64,000 bases of DNA from Bacteroidota bacterium (GTDB taxonomy: Bacteria > Bacteroidota > Bacteroidia > B-17B0 > Aurantibacillaceae). Within the stretch, counting starts at the first letter, position 1. The number at the start of each line of letters is the position of its first letter. The DNA lies in the NCBI GenBank assembly GCA_021156365.1, contig JAJNDK010000005.1, positions 124,001 to 188,000 of the forward strand, written 5' to 3'. The translations under genes and the position numbers were made by a program. The notes under the pieces were generated by a model. It ran no database searches, had not been told where the DNA came from, and worked only from the letters and a program-made list of their open reading frames with translations. Below, piece by piece: positions 24,779 through 33,453 of the stretch.

Positions 24779-25741
24779 GTGAAAATCCTCTTCATACGTT
24801 TTTCCTCTATCGGTGATATTGTACTTACCACACCTTTGCTTCGCTGCACAAAAAATCAGTTGAAAGATGCAGAGATCCATTTTGTGACCAAAAAGAAATT
24901 CGCTTCAGTCATCGCTTCCAATCCCCACATCGATAAGTTGTTTACCATTGATGAATCCGTTTCGGAGATCAGCGATCAGCTGAAAAAAGAGAACTATGAT
25001 TTTGTAGTGGACCTGCATCACAATATCCGGAGCATGCGTCTGAAACGCTCGCTGGGAAGACCGGGAGCTGCATTCAATAAACTGAATTTCGAGAAATGGC
25101 TGATCGTGCAGTTCAAAATAAATAAGCTGCCGGCAGTACATATCGTCGATCGTTATTTTGAAACCCTGAGAACCCTCGGCGTGCAAAACGATCAGAAGGG
25201 GCTTGATTATTTTATTCCTGAAAAGGACGAGATCTCCGTCAACGATGCGCTGCCGGCTTCTTTTCATGCCGGCTTCCACTCGCTCGTGTTAGGCGGCTCC
25301 TATTATACCAAACAGATCCCGGAAAATAAGCTGAACGAGATCATCCGGCTGAGCTCCCTGCCTGTAGTATTATTGGGAGGGGTGGAGGAACTGGCATTGG
25401 GAAAAAAGCTGGAAGAAGAATTCCCCGGTAAAGTGAAAAATTACTGCGGTGCGATCAGCCTGCATCAATCAGCATCACTTATCAGGCAATCGCAAAAAGT
25501 GATCACATCAGATACCGGTTTGATGCACATAGCAGCAGCCTTTAAAAAAGAAGTGCATTCGTTTTGGGGTAACACCGTAAAGGAATTCGGGATGGATCCT
25601 TACCTGCCCGGAGCCGGCAGCAAAATACATGAGGTAATTGGCCTGAGCTGCCGTCCCTGCTCCAAACTGGGTTATAAAAAATGCCCGAAAGGACACTTTA
25701 AATGTATGAACGATATAGCCGTTCAGCCTATCTTTTCCTAA
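24779..25741 (+). CDS. Glycosyltransferase family 9 (heptosyltransferase-like)
   Basis: The 320-residue protein starts MKILFIRFSSIGDIVLTTPL, the N-terminal signature of GT9 ADP-heptose:LPS heptosyltransferases, and has the C-terminal nucleotide-sugar-binding region with SDTGLMHIAAAF. A Cys-rich tail (LSCRPCSKLGYKKCPKGHFKC) is also typical of the family. It probably adds a sugar to the LPS or lipooligosaccharide core at the cytoplasmic face; the sugar is not known. The start is GTG at 24779. A -7-like TACCTTTA ends six bases before it, so the transcript may be leaderless. Confidence 0.92.
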   Translation: MKILFIRFSSIGDIVLTTPLLRCTKNQLKDAEIHFVTKKKFASVIASNPHIDKLFTIDESVSEISDQLKKENYDFVVDLHHNIRSMRLKRSLGRPGAAFNKLNFEKWLIVQFKINKLPAVHIVDRYFETLRTLGVQNDQKGLDYFIPEKDEISVNDALPASFHAGFHSLVLGGSYYTKQIPENKLNEIIRLSSLPVVLLGGVEELALGKKLEEEFPGKVKNYCGAISLHQSASLIRQSQKVITSDTGLMHIAAAFKKEVHSFWGNTVKEFGMDPYLPGAGSKIHEVIGLSCRPCSKLGYKKCPKGHFKCMNDIAVQPIFS

Positions 25742-25787
25742 ACCCAATAGTCTTTGCTTTATCTTTTCACGTTTCAAACAGAATACG

Positions 25788-25795
25788 TACTTTTG
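25788..25795 (+). promoter_or_regulatory. -7 element for metF
   Basis: TACTTTTG is an exact TAnnTTTG match, 20 bases before the ATG at 25816. Confidence 0.5.
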
Positions 25796-25815
25796 CTTTC
25801 ATTTTTTTCTTATTT

Positions 25816-26769
25816 ATGCAACTAACCGACATCCTTGCCAACAGCAAGAAGACCCTTTTCTCTATTGAAATTCTACCCCCTCTTAAAGGTAAAAGCATTC
25901 AATCCATTTTTGACAGTATCGATCCCCTGATGGAATATAAACCCGCTTTTGTGGATGTTACTTATCACCGGGAAGAGTATGTATATAAAAAGCGCGATGG
26001 CGGTTACCTCGAAAAGGTATCTATCCGTAAGCGTCCGGGCACCGTTGGAATCTGTGCTGCCATCATGAATAAATACCCGGTGGAAGCCGTTCCGCATATT
26101 ATCTGCGGTGGTTTTACCAAAGAAGAAACCGAAAATGCATTGATCGACCTGCACTTCCTGGGTATTGATAATGTACTGGCATTGCGCGGTGATTCGATCA
26201 AAACAGAAGCTGCATTCATTCCAGAGCCGGGCGGACATCATTATGCCCACGATCTTGTAAGACAGATCGATGAGATGAACCAGGGGAAATACATGGACGA
26301 TGAAATGAAAGAAGTGGAGCCGACCAGCTTCTGTATAGGCGTAGCCGGTTATCCTGAAAAACATTTCGAAGCGCCCAATATGTTCAGCGATATCAAATGG
26401 CTGAAAGCAAAAATAGATGCCGGAGCCAATTATATTGTTACCCAAATGTTCTTCGACAATTCAAAATATTTTGAATTTGTAAAACTCTGCAGGGACAACG
26501 GGATCACTGTTCCGATCATCCCGGGACTGAAAATGTTCACCACCAAAAAACAGCTCACGATCCTGCCGAAGATCTTTCACATCGACATTCCACAGGACCT
26601 GTATGAAGAAGTACTGAAATGTAAAGATGACAAACAGGTAAAAGAAGTAGGTGTCAAATGGTGCATTCAGCAAAGCAAGGAGCTTTTGAAAGAAAATGTG
26701 CCCTGCCTGCATTATTATACCATGGGAAGCTCGGAAGCTACCTCAAAAGTAGCAAAAGAAGTATTCTAA
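25816..26769 (+). CDS. metF: 5,10-methylenetetrahydrofolate reductase
   Basis: The flavoprotein that reduces 5,10-methylene-THF to 5-methyl-THF for methionine synthesis. The 317-residue protein starts MQLTDILANSKKTLFSIEILPP; the FSxEILPP segment carries the N-terminal catalytic Glu. The FAD-binding core is visible as HIICGGFTKEETENAL and LGIDNVLALRGD, and GANYIVTQMFFDN is the substrate-binding strand. The ATG at 25816 matches the family N terminus; the frame is open upstream but that part is not conserved. The OsmC-like gene follows after 12 bases and is probably in the same transcript. Confidence 0.96.
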   Translation: MQLTDILANSKKTLFSIEILPPLKGKSIQSIFDSIDPLMEYKPAFVDVTYHREEYVYKKRDGGYLEKVSIRKRPGTVGICAAIMNKYPVEAVPHIICGGFTKEETENALIDLHFLGIDNVLALRGDSIKTEAAFIPEPGGHHYAHDLVRQIDEMNQGKYMDDEMKEVEPTSFCIGVAGYPEKHFEAPNMFSDIKWLKAKIDAGANYIVTQMFFDNSKYFEFVKLCRDNGITVPIIPGLKMFTTKKQLTILPKIFHIDIPQDLYEEVLKCKDDKQVKEVGVKWCIQQSKELLKENVPCLHYYTMGSSEATSKVAKEVF

Positions 26770-26781
26770 AAATTACGCATC

Positions 26782-27198
26782 GTGCAGATCAAAATAAACA
26801 GGATAGACGACAACTATGCAATGGAAGCCGTGAATGAAGACGGCAATTCGCTGTTGATGGATGGTTCTGTGGCGATCGGGGGAAGCAATAAAGGTATGCG
26901 GCCCACGCAACTGCTTTTATCGGCGGTAGGTGGCTGCAGCGCTATCGACATCATTTCTATCCTGAAAAAACAAAAACAGGTGATCGAATCCTTTGAGATC
27001 ATCGTGGATGGTGAAAAAGAAAATGTGATTGAATATTCGCTGTTCCGGAAGATCCATATGCGGTACATCCTCAAAGGAACGATCGATAAAGAAAAGGCTA
27101 TAAGAGCTGCTCAATTATCCATAGAGAAGTACTGCTCCGTTTCAAAAACCCTCGAACCAACCGCAGAGATCACCTGGTCGGTACATGTTAATGAGTAG
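26782..27198 (+). CDS. OsmC-family protein (YhfA-like)
   Basis: A 138-residue OsmC-fold protein with RPTQLLLSAVGGCSAIDI and its Cys at about residue 52, and a second Cys in EKYCSVSKTL at about 117, the positions of the redox pair. It is closer to the YhfA-type subgroup than to the 15332-15748 protein. The GTG start at 26782 lies 12 bases after metF, which suggests co-transcription. The substrate is not known. Confidence 0.92.
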   Translation: MQIKINRIDDNYAMEAVNEDGNSLLMDGSVAIGGSNKGMRPTQLLLSAVGGCSAIDIISILKKQKQVIESFEIIVDGEKENVIEYSLFRKIHMRYILKGTIDKEKAIRAAQLSIEKYCSVSKTLEPTAEITWSVHVNE

Positions 27199-27327
27199 AA
27201 TAACGTTATTTACCGATAAAAGTAAATTATTCAGCTATCACTTTTCCCTACTTGTCTGTATTGGTTTTTCTGTTGAAAACGTGGTACAAAACTTAGGGTT
27301 CAAAGGCCCTACAATGGAAAAATCACA

Positions 27328-27335
27328 TACATTTG
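27328..27335 (+). promoter_or_regulatory. -7 element for kup
   Basis: TACATTTG is an exact TAnnTTTG match, 20 bases before the GTG at 27356. A small hairpin (TAGGG/CCCTA, 27294-27311) lies just upstream. Confidence 0.5.
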
Positions 27336-27355
27336 TACTCTAATTTTTCTACTAC

Positions 27356-29311
27356 GTGAGCACTTCAAGTAATGGGCACTTCAATAAGATCACTCTTGGC
27401 GGTCTGATTGTTACACTCGGGATCATTTACGGAGACATAGGAACATCACCCCTGTATGTGATGAAAGAACTGGTCGGCGAGAAAACTGTCAATGCGCGGG
27501 TGATCATCGGAGCGATGTCCCTTGTGTTCTGGACCATTACCTTACAAACCACCATCAAGTATGTGATCTTTACACTGAAAGCCGATAACAAGGGTGAAGG
27601 TGGGATCTTCGCACTCTATGCGTTGATCAAGAAAGCAAAAGTAAAGTGGCTCATCTTCCCTGCCATCATAGGCGGATGCTGTATATTGGGGGAAGGTATC
27701 ATCACTCCTCCTATCTCTGTAGCTTCGGCCGTAGAAGGTCTGCAAATGGTGCCCGCTTTAAAAGACATAAACACCATTCCGATCATCATCGGGATCATTA
27801 CCTTATTATTCCTTATCCAGCAATTCGGCACCAAGTTCATTGGTAAATTCTTCGGCCCGGTTATGCTTGTCTGGTTCATAACCTTGGGTGTATTGGGACT
27901 TGTAAATCTGTGTGGCGACCTTACCGTTCTGAAAGCATTAAATCCCTATTACGGTATCGATCTGCTTATTGAGCATCCGGGGGGCTTCTGGTTACTGGGT
28001 GCAGTTTTTCTTTGTACAACCGGAGCCGAAGCGCTGTATAGCGATATGGGACATTGTGGCCGGAAAAACATACGGGTAAGCTGGATCTTTGTAAAAGGGA
28101 TGTTATTGCTGAATTATTTCGGACAGACCGCTTTCCTTGTTTCCATGGATGGCCAGAAATTACCCGAAGGAAGCAATCCTTTCTTTGCGATCATGCCGGA
28201 ATGGTTCCTCCCATTCGGTATCGGGATTGCAACCATTGCAACCATCGTTGCCAGCCAGGCATTGATCAGCGGTTCGTTCACCCTGATCAACGAAGCTATG
28301 CGACTGAACTTCTGGCCTAAGGTAAAGATCAAATATCCTACTGAATTAAAAGGGCAGATGTATATTCCGGCCATCAACTGGATGCTGTATGCAGGATGTA
28401 TCTTCATCGTTCTGTATTTCAAAAAATCGACTGACATGGCGGCTGCCTACGGTTTAACGATCATCCTCGGAATGATCATGTCTTCCCGATTGCTGACTTT
28501 CTTCATGCGGATGAAAAAATTCCCGAAATGGTTCATCTACCTCTTCACGATTACCTACATCATTATTGAATGTGCCTTCCTCGTAGCCAACCTCGATAAA
28601 TTCCCGAAAGGCGGTTACATTACACTTATCATAGCTACGTTCCTTGCTTTCATTATGGCGGTTTGGTATTATGCCAAGATCATCCGGAAAAGCTATACCG
28701 AGCTTACCAAAGTGGACAAGTACAAACATGTACTGTCTGAGCTGAGCAACGACCTTACGATCCCGAAATATGCAACGCATCTTGTGTATATGACCAATGC
28801 AAGCCATGCGGATGAGATCGAGACCAAGGTGATCTACTCCATTTTGCAAAAACGTCCGAAACGGGCCGATATTTATTGGTTTGTGCATGTGAACGTATTG
28901 GATGAGCCACATAAGATGGAATACAAGGTGCACGAGATCTCGCACGATGATGTGATCCGTGTAGATCTCAATCTCGGGTTCCGTGTAGCGCCCAAAGTGA
29001 ACCTGATGTTCCGGAAAGTGGTGCAGGATCTGGTGAAGAACGGCGAAGTGGATATTACCAGCCGCTATGAATCGCTGAACAGGAACAATGTGATCGGGGA
29101 TTTTAAATTTGTGATCATCGAAAAATTCCTGTCATATGATAATGATCTTCCATGGCATGAGCGTGTGATCCTCGATCTGTATTTCGCTATTAAAAAGATC
29201 AGTTTATCGGAAGGACGTGCGTTTGGTTTGGACAGCAGCTCCGTGAAAATAGAAAAATTCCCCCTTGTTATTAATCCGCACAGGGAGATCACTTTAAAAC
29301 GCGTAGAGTAG
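27356..29311 (+). CDS. kup: KUP-family potassium uptake transporter
   Basis: The 651-residue protein has the family signature IYGDIGTSPLY near residue 24 and KGEGGIFALYALI in the second helix region. About twelve membrane helices (up to about residue 430) are followed by a 220-residue cytoplasmic domain. KUP proteins import potassium with protons. The start is GTG at 27356, directly before the conserved N terminus. It is expressed from its own promoter. No c-di-AMP riboswitch-like structure was noticed in the 157-base upstream region. Confidence 0.96.
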   Translation: MSTSSNGHFNKITLGGLIVTLGIIYGDIGTSPLYVMKELVGEKTVNARVIIGAMSLVFWTITLQTTIKYVIFTLKADNKGEGGIFALYALIKKAKVKWLIFPAIIGGCCILGEGIITPPISVASAVEGLQMVPALKDINTIPIIIGIITLLFLIQQFGTKFIGKFFGPVMLVWFITLGVLGLVNLCGDLTVLKALNPYYGIDLLIEHPGGFWLLGAVFLCTTGAEALYSDMGHCGRKNIRVSWIFVKGMLLLNYFGQTAFLVSMDGQKLPEGSNPFFAIMPEWFLPFGIGIATIATIVASQALISGSFTLINEAMRLNFWPKVKIKYPTELKGQMYIPAINWMLYAGCIFIVLYFKKSTDMAAAYGLTIILGMIMSSRLLTFFMRMKKFPKWFIYLFTITYIIIECAFLVANLDKFPKGGYITLIIATFLAFIMAVWYYAKIIRKSYTELTKVDKYKHVLSELSNDLTIPKYATHLVYMTNASHADEIETKVIYSILQKRPKRADIYWFVHVNVLDEPHKMEYKVHEISHDDVIRVDLNLGFRVAPKVNLMFRKVVQDLVKNGEVDITSRYESLNRNNVIGDFKFVIIEKFLSYDNDLPWHERVILDLYFAIKKISLSEGRAFGLDSSSVKIEKFPLVINPHREITLKRVE

Positions 29312-29353
29312 AATTTTTCTGCGCGTATAGGATTTTGTACAACTAAAACCTTG

Positions 29354-30187
29354 ATGAATCGGATTGTTCTCTTTTTTACTACCCTTCTTTGTGGGATATC
29401 CATGTCTGCACAAAGCCCCTGTGACACTTGTCCGGGAGTTAAAAAAAAGAAAGGCTCTTTCTATCTGCTTTGGGGATACAACCGCGACTGGTACACCAAA
29501 AGTACGATCCATTTCAGCAATCCCGATGGAGACCCTAAACAGGAAAACCAATATGGCGTGTACGATTTTAAGATCTACGATGCCAAAGCTCACGACCGCC
29601 CGGATTTCGATCAGATAAAAGATGTGGTCAACATCACCATACCGCAGTTCAGCGCTCGTATAGGATATTATTTCAACGATAAGAGAGACCAGGGTGTGGA
29701 GATCAATTACGATCACGCCAAATATGTCGTTACTGACGGACAAACCGTACGGATCAAAGGCAGTGCTTTCGGTAAACCTATTGATAAAGATACCGTGCTC
29801 GACAAGAATTACATTCATTTTGAGCATACCGACGGAGCTAATTTCTGGCTGTTCAATTACATGAAACGCTGGAAGCTCTGTACAAGTAAAAATCAAAAGC
29901 ACACGCTTGGACTGGTGCTAAAACCGGGTATTGGCTTTGTATATCCACGCACGGATGTTACTGTTTTCGGAAGCCGGATCAACAATAACTGGCACATATC
30001 AGGCGTTTGCCTGGGATTGGAAACCGGACTCAGGACAGAGCTGTGGAGGCATTTCACGATGGAATTCACCGGTAAGGCTGTAGGAGCCAATTACATCAAA
30101 TGCCTGGTTCAGGGCAAAGGACAGGGAAAAGCCTCACACATGATGGGTTGTGTGGAAGCTATCTTCTGTGTGGGATATACTTTCTGA
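29354..30187 (+). CDS. Predicted outer-membrane beta-barrel protein
   Basis: The ATG at 29354 gives a 277-residue protein with a signal peptide (ending SMSAQ), then a CDTC pair and a basic KKKK stretch. The mature part consists of alternating strands such as FYLLWGYNRDWY, FSARIGYYF, HTLGLVLKPGIGFVYP and CVEAIFCVGYTF; the final residue is Phe, typical for proteins handled by BamA. It is related in general form to Bacteroidota barrel proteins of unknown function. The gene lies 42 bases after kup, and converges on the small gene at 30193-30378. Confidence 0.85.
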   Translation: MNRIVLFFTTLLCGISMSAQSPCDTCPGVKKKKGSFYLLWGYNRDWYTKSTIHFSNPDGDPKQENQYGVYDFKIYDAKAHDRPDFDQIKDVVNITIPQFSARIGYYFNDKRDQGVEINYDHAKYVVTDGQTVRIKGSAFGKPIDKDTVLDKNYIHFEHTDGANFWLFNYMKRWKLCTSKNQKHTLGLVLKPGIGFVYPRTDVTVFGSRINNNWHISGVCLGLETGLRTELWRHFTMEFTGKAVGANYIKCLVQGKGQGKASHMMGCVEAIFCVGYTF

Positions 30188-30192
30188 TAAAC

Positions 30193-30378
30193 TTATTTCA
30201 GGCAAAAATCGATCTCAACGATCTCCGATACATTGATGTATTCAATCGGAGGCGTAGACATAGAGTCGATGATCGAGTTGGGGATAAAATTAATGTTCCC
30301 TGCGTCAGACAGGCCAACTACCCTGCCGCATTTGCGTTGTCCGTTCAGTAAATAAACGATTGCTTCTTTTTCTTCCAT
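30193..30378 (-). CDS. Small conserved-looking protein, 61 residues
   Basis: The product starts MEEKEAIVYLLNGQRKCGRVVGLSDAGNI in effect as three strands with a tight turn, and it is rich in Ile and Val. This is the pattern of a small beta-barrel (Sm- or PRC-like), but no family can be named. The ATG and the codon choice look real, and the gene ends five bases from the convergent barrel gene. Function unknown; existence is likely but not certain. Confidence 0.6.
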   Translation of the reverse strand: MEEKEAIVYLLNGQRKCGRVVGLSDAGNINFIPNSIIDSMSTPPIEYINVSEIVEIDFCLK

Positions 30379-30571
30379 AACATATTCAAATAAAGTACAA
30401 GTATAGCCGACCTGCTTTACCGCAAGGTTATACCAATATTAAGTTCAGCTGATTCAAATTTTATGCCTGTGTTAGCATATTCCAGGAATTGGTGATCCTG
30501 AATACCACAGAATCTGATTTATTCGTTCCTGGAAGCCAAAAAATAATTACCGCGGATTAAACTCTTTATTC

Positions 30572-30579
30572 TATATTTG
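30572..30579 (+). promoter_or_regulatory. -7 element for the lysC-lysA transcript
   Basis: TATATTTG is an exact TAnnTTTG match. It lies 15 bases before the 19-codon reading frame at 30595 and 129 bases before lysC. No -33 TTTG box was found at the normal distance. Confidence 0.55.
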
Positions 30580-30594
30580 CCCATCTCAAAATTA

Positions 30595-30654
30595 ATGGCA
30601 ACACGATCCACATTCCCCAAGAAAAAGAAGGACGCTTTTAAGAAGCGTAAATAA
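30595..30654 (+). CDS. 19-residue lysine-rich leader peptide or mini-protein
   Basis: The frame reads MATRSTFPKKKKDAFKKRK and stops with TAA. Eight of its 19 residues are Lys and two are Arg. It lies 15 bases after an exact -7 promoter element and 54 bases upstream of the aspartate kinase gene, followed by DAP decarboxylase, so the operon makes lysine. The position and composition fit a leader peptide through which ribosome pausing on Lys codons could sense lysyl-tRNA. A six-base hairpin (ACGCTT 30632-30637, AAGCGT 30643-30648) overlaps its last codons. The alternative is a small basic structural protein such as a ribosome-associated peptide. Neither role is proven. Confidence 0.45.
   Translation: MATRSTFPKKKKDAFKKRK
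30632..30648 (+). promoter_or_regulatory. Hairpin inside the lysine-rich leader
   Basis: ACGCTT (30632-30637) and AAGCGT (30643-30648) form a perfect six-base stem with a five-base loop, just after the run of four Lys codons. The following CCTTTTGTTT is only moderately T-rich, so it is a weak terminator at best. Confidence 0.35.
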
Positions 30655-30708
30655 TCCTTTTGTTTGCCATTCAATTCATTTAATCAATTTACATCTTAGG
30701 AAAAAATT

Positions 30709-32028
30709 ATGCAGGTATTAAAATTTGGAGGAACAAGTGTAGGCAGCGCAGAACGTATGCATTCACTGGTGCAGCTGGTTGTGAACGAACAGCCCAAAAT
30801 TGTAGTGCTAAGCGCCATGAGCGGAACCACCAACGCATTAGTGGAAATTGCTTCGGCACTTTATGGAAAAGACAGTGTAAAAGCAACGGAGCTGATAAAG
30901 AAACTGGAAGAAAAATATCTTATAGAAGTAAAGAAGCTGTACAGAAAGGAAAGCTCCCTGAACAAAGGTACACAGCTGATCCAATATCACTTCGATTACC
31001 TGCGTGCATTCACACTGGACATGTTCACGGCCAATGAAGAAAAAGCCATCCTTGCACAGGGTGAGCTGCTGTCGACTGCCATGTTCCATTTTTACCTGGA
31101 GGAAACCGGCGTGACTTCTGTACTGTTGCCTGCACTCAACTTCATGCGGATCGACGAGAACGAAGAGCCTGATCTTGCTTATATAGAAACACACATCAAA
31201 GCAGAGCTGGCTAAACACCCGGATGCAAAACTGTTCATTACACAAGGTTATATCTGTCGCAACTCTTTCGGAGAGATCGACAACCTGAAGCGCGGAGGCA
31301 GCGACTATACTGCTTCCCTCATCGGGGCAGCCATCCGTTCTGTGGAAGTGCAGATCTGGACCGATATTGACGGGATGCACAACAATGATCCACGCATTGT
31401 GAATAAAACACATCCGATCCATGAGCTTTCCTTTGATGAAGCAGCCGAGCTGGCCTATTTCGGGGCGAAGATCCTGCACCCGACCTGTATCCTGCCTGCA
31501 CAAAAAAGAAATATTCCCGTTCGTTTATTAAATACCATGCAGCCCGAAGCACGCGGAACCATCATTACTTCCGGAATTGCCGGCTCAGGAATAAAAGCCG
31601 TAGCTGCCAAGGACGGCATCACTGCGATCAATATCAAATCCGGGCGTATGTTGTTGGCCTACGGTTTCCTCCGTTCCGTATTCGAAGTGTTCGAGCGGCA
31701 CAAAACACCGATCGATATGATCACCACCTCAGAGGTAGCCGTGTCGCTTACCATCGATAATGCAGCGCATTTATCGTCAATTATCAAAGAGCTCGAAACA
31801 TTCGGTGTAGTGGAGATCGATACGGATCAAACCATTATTTGCATCGTAGGGGATTTCGGCGGAGAGAAAAAAGGCTATGCGAACAAGGTCTTCGATGCAC
31901 TGAAAGAGATCCCGATCCGGATGATCTCCTACGGCGGGAGCGCTCACAACATTTCCGTGCTGGTAGAAGGCAGCCTTAAGAAAGACGCATTGCAGGCGCT
32001 GAACAAAGGTTTATTTAATTATAATTAA
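30709..32028 (+). CDS. lysC: Aspartate kinase
   Basis: The enzyme phosphorylates aspartate, the committed step toward lysine, threonine and methionine. The 439-residue protein starts MQVLKFGGTSVGSAERM, the KFGGTS signature of the kinase domain, and has GGSDYTASLIGAAI and the WTDIDGMHNNDPR segment. Two C-terminal ACT domains follow (about 300-439), normally the site of lysine feedback inhibition. It is monofunctional: no homoserine dehydrogenase domain is attached. Six bases separate it from lysA, so the two form an operon. The upstream Lys-rich frame may regulate it. Confidence 0.95.
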   Translation: MQVLKFGGTSVGSAERMHSLVQLVVNEQPKIVVLSAMSGTTNALVEIASALYGKDSVKATELIKKLEEKYLIEVKKLYRKESSLNKGTQLIQYHFDYLRAFTLDMFTANEEKAILAQGELLSTAMFHFYLEETGVTSVLLPALNFMRIDENEEPDLAYIETHIKAELAKHPDAKLFITQGYICRNSFGEIDNLKRGGSDYTASLIGAAIRSVEVQIWTDIDGMHNNDPRIVNKTHPIHELSFDEAAELAYFGAKILHPTCILPAQKRNIPVRLLNTMQPEARGTIITSGIAGSGIKAVAAKDGITAINIKSGRMLLAYGFLRSVFEVFERHKTPIDMITTSEVAVSLTIDNAAHLSSIIKELETFGVVEIDTDQTIICIVGDFGGEKKGYANKVFDALKEIPIRMISYGGSAHNISVLVEGSLKKDALQALNKGLFNYN

Positions 32029-32034
32029 ACGACA

Positions 32035-33183
32035 ATGTTAGATCCTAAATTACTGACAAAATTCGAAGGACAGAAAACGCCTTTGTATTATTACGACCTG
32101 GATTTGCTAAGCCAAACACTGAAAGCAGCAAAAACAGAAGCCGACCGATACGGATATCACCTGCATTATGCCTTCAAAGCGAACTGCACCCCGGAAGTAC
32201 TGAGGACTATTCATTCCTTTGGTCTGGGGGCAGATTGTGTAAGCGGCAACGAAGTGAAATGCGCCATAGAGAATGGATTCGACAGTAAGCACGTCGTGTT
32301 TGCAGGCGTAGGAAAAAGTGATGAGGAAATTATCTACGCGCTGGAAAAAAAAATTTTTTCGTTCAACTGCGAATCGATGCAGGAACTGGAGGTGATCAAT
32401 GAGCTTGCCGGAAAGCTGAACAAAACAGCTACCATTGCGCTTCGACTCAATCCGAACGTGGATGCATACACACACAAATACATTACCACCGGCCTCGAAG
32501 AAAATAAATTCGGGATCAATGCACACGAGATCGATGCGGTGTTATTGTTACTAAAACGTTTGCCTAACCTGCGCTTAAGCGGATTGCATTTCCATATCGG
32601 CTCGCAGATAACCGACCTGGTACCTTTCAAAAAGCTCTGCTCGAAAGTGAATGAATTCATCCAGCTGTTCGAACAGAAAGGAATTCATTTTTCACATATC
32701 AATGTCGGTGGCGGATTAGGGATCAATTACAAGGAGCCGGATACACAGGCCATTCCCGATTTTGCAGCCTATTTCTGCATATTCTCTGAACTGTTAGAAC
32801 TCCGTAAGGGGCAGGAGCTGCATTTCGAATTGGGCCGTGCCCTGGTAGGTAATTGCGGCAGCCTCATCAGTCGCGTACTCTATATAAAAGAAGGGATCAA
32901 CACGAATTTTGCGATCCTCGATGCAGGAATGACCGAGCTTATACGTCCTGCCTTGTACCAGGCTTATCATAAAATAGAGAATCTGAGTGCAGGCAACGTC
33001 GATCCTATGCAACGTTATGATGTTGTAGGTCCTGTATGCGAAAGCAGTGATTGTTTTGGGAAAGCGGTTTCATTACCCGAAACGAAAAGGGGTGATCTGA
33101 TCGCCATCAGGAGCACGGGCGCCTACGGAGAGGTGATGGCCTCCGGGTATAATCTGAGAGAGAAAGCGAAAGCGGTATTCTAA
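32035..33183 (+). CDS. lysA: Diaminopimelate decarboxylase
   Basis: The last step of lysine synthesis: PLP-dependent decarboxylation of meso-diaminopimelate. The 382-residue protein has the PLP-lysine in HYAFKANCTPEVL (about residues 41-53), the HFHIGSQI segment, the GGGLGINY phosphate-binding loop and the C-terminal CESSDCFGK motif with the active-site Cys contributed to the partner subunit, then GAYGEVMASGYN. The fold is alanine-racemase-like barrel plus Greek-key domain. It is six bases downstream of lysC. The palindromic repeat block starts 25 bases after it. Confidence 0.95.
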   Translation: MLDPKLLTKFEGQKTPLYYYDLDLLSQTLKAAKTEADRYGYHLHYAFKANCTPEVLRTIHSFGLGADCVSGNEVKCAIENGFDSKHVVFAGVGKSDEEIIYALEKKIFSFNCESMQELEVINELAGKLNKTATIALRLNPNVDAYTHKYITTGLEENKFGINAHEIDAVLLLLKRLPNLRLSGLHFHIGSQITDLVPFKKLCSKVNEFIQLFEQKGIHFSHINVGGGLGINYKEPDTQAIPDFAAYFCIFSELLELRKGQELHFELGRALVGNCGSLISRVLYIKEGINTNFAILDAGMTELIRPALYQAYHKIENLSAGNVDPMQRYDVVGPVCESSDCFGKAVSLPETKRGDLIAIRSTGAYGEVMASGYNLREKAKAVF

Positions 33184-33207
33184 CTACAATATAGACTACA
33201 TAACATA

Positions 33208-33381
33208 TTCAACCCCTTCAGGGTTGTGGAGTATTTCTGCTTTTGTTATTCATATTGAACCCCTTGGGGGTTAGGCGAGAAGAATAAAAAACACAAATTG
33301 CAATTACCCAAGCCTGAAGGGCTTGAATATGAATAATTACCTGAGTACTTTATTTGTTTCACAACCCTGAAGGGGTTTGAA
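33208..33381. repeat. Four-copy palindromic repeat array (REP-like)
   Basis: Four related 15-base palindromes with AACCC...GGGTT character lie about 50 bases apart, at 33211, 33258, 33310 and 33363. Copies 1 and 4 form a 21-base inverted repeat (left 33208-33228, right 33360-33381, one extra T). Copies 2 and 3 form a second, nested inverted repeat of about 28 bases (left 33246-33274, right 33308-33335). The whole block can fold into one long cruciform between lysA and murF-alr. No protein is encoded. Such CCCCTTCAGGG repeats are dispersed in many Bacteroidota genomes. Confidence 0.75.
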
Positions 33382-33453
33382 CATTGTTTTACCGGATTTT
33401 AGGATATTTCCCTTATTTTCTCTGCTCAAAAGCCTTACCTTTATCCTGTATTT

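Noticed and set aside
27294-27311. Riboswitch (for example c-di-AMP) before kup
   Set aside because: Only a five-base hairpin is present in the short region, and it lies upstream of the likely transcript start.
30838-31503. 221-residue minus-strand frame over lysC
   Set aside because: It is antisense to an intact aspartate kinase and lacks protein-family features.
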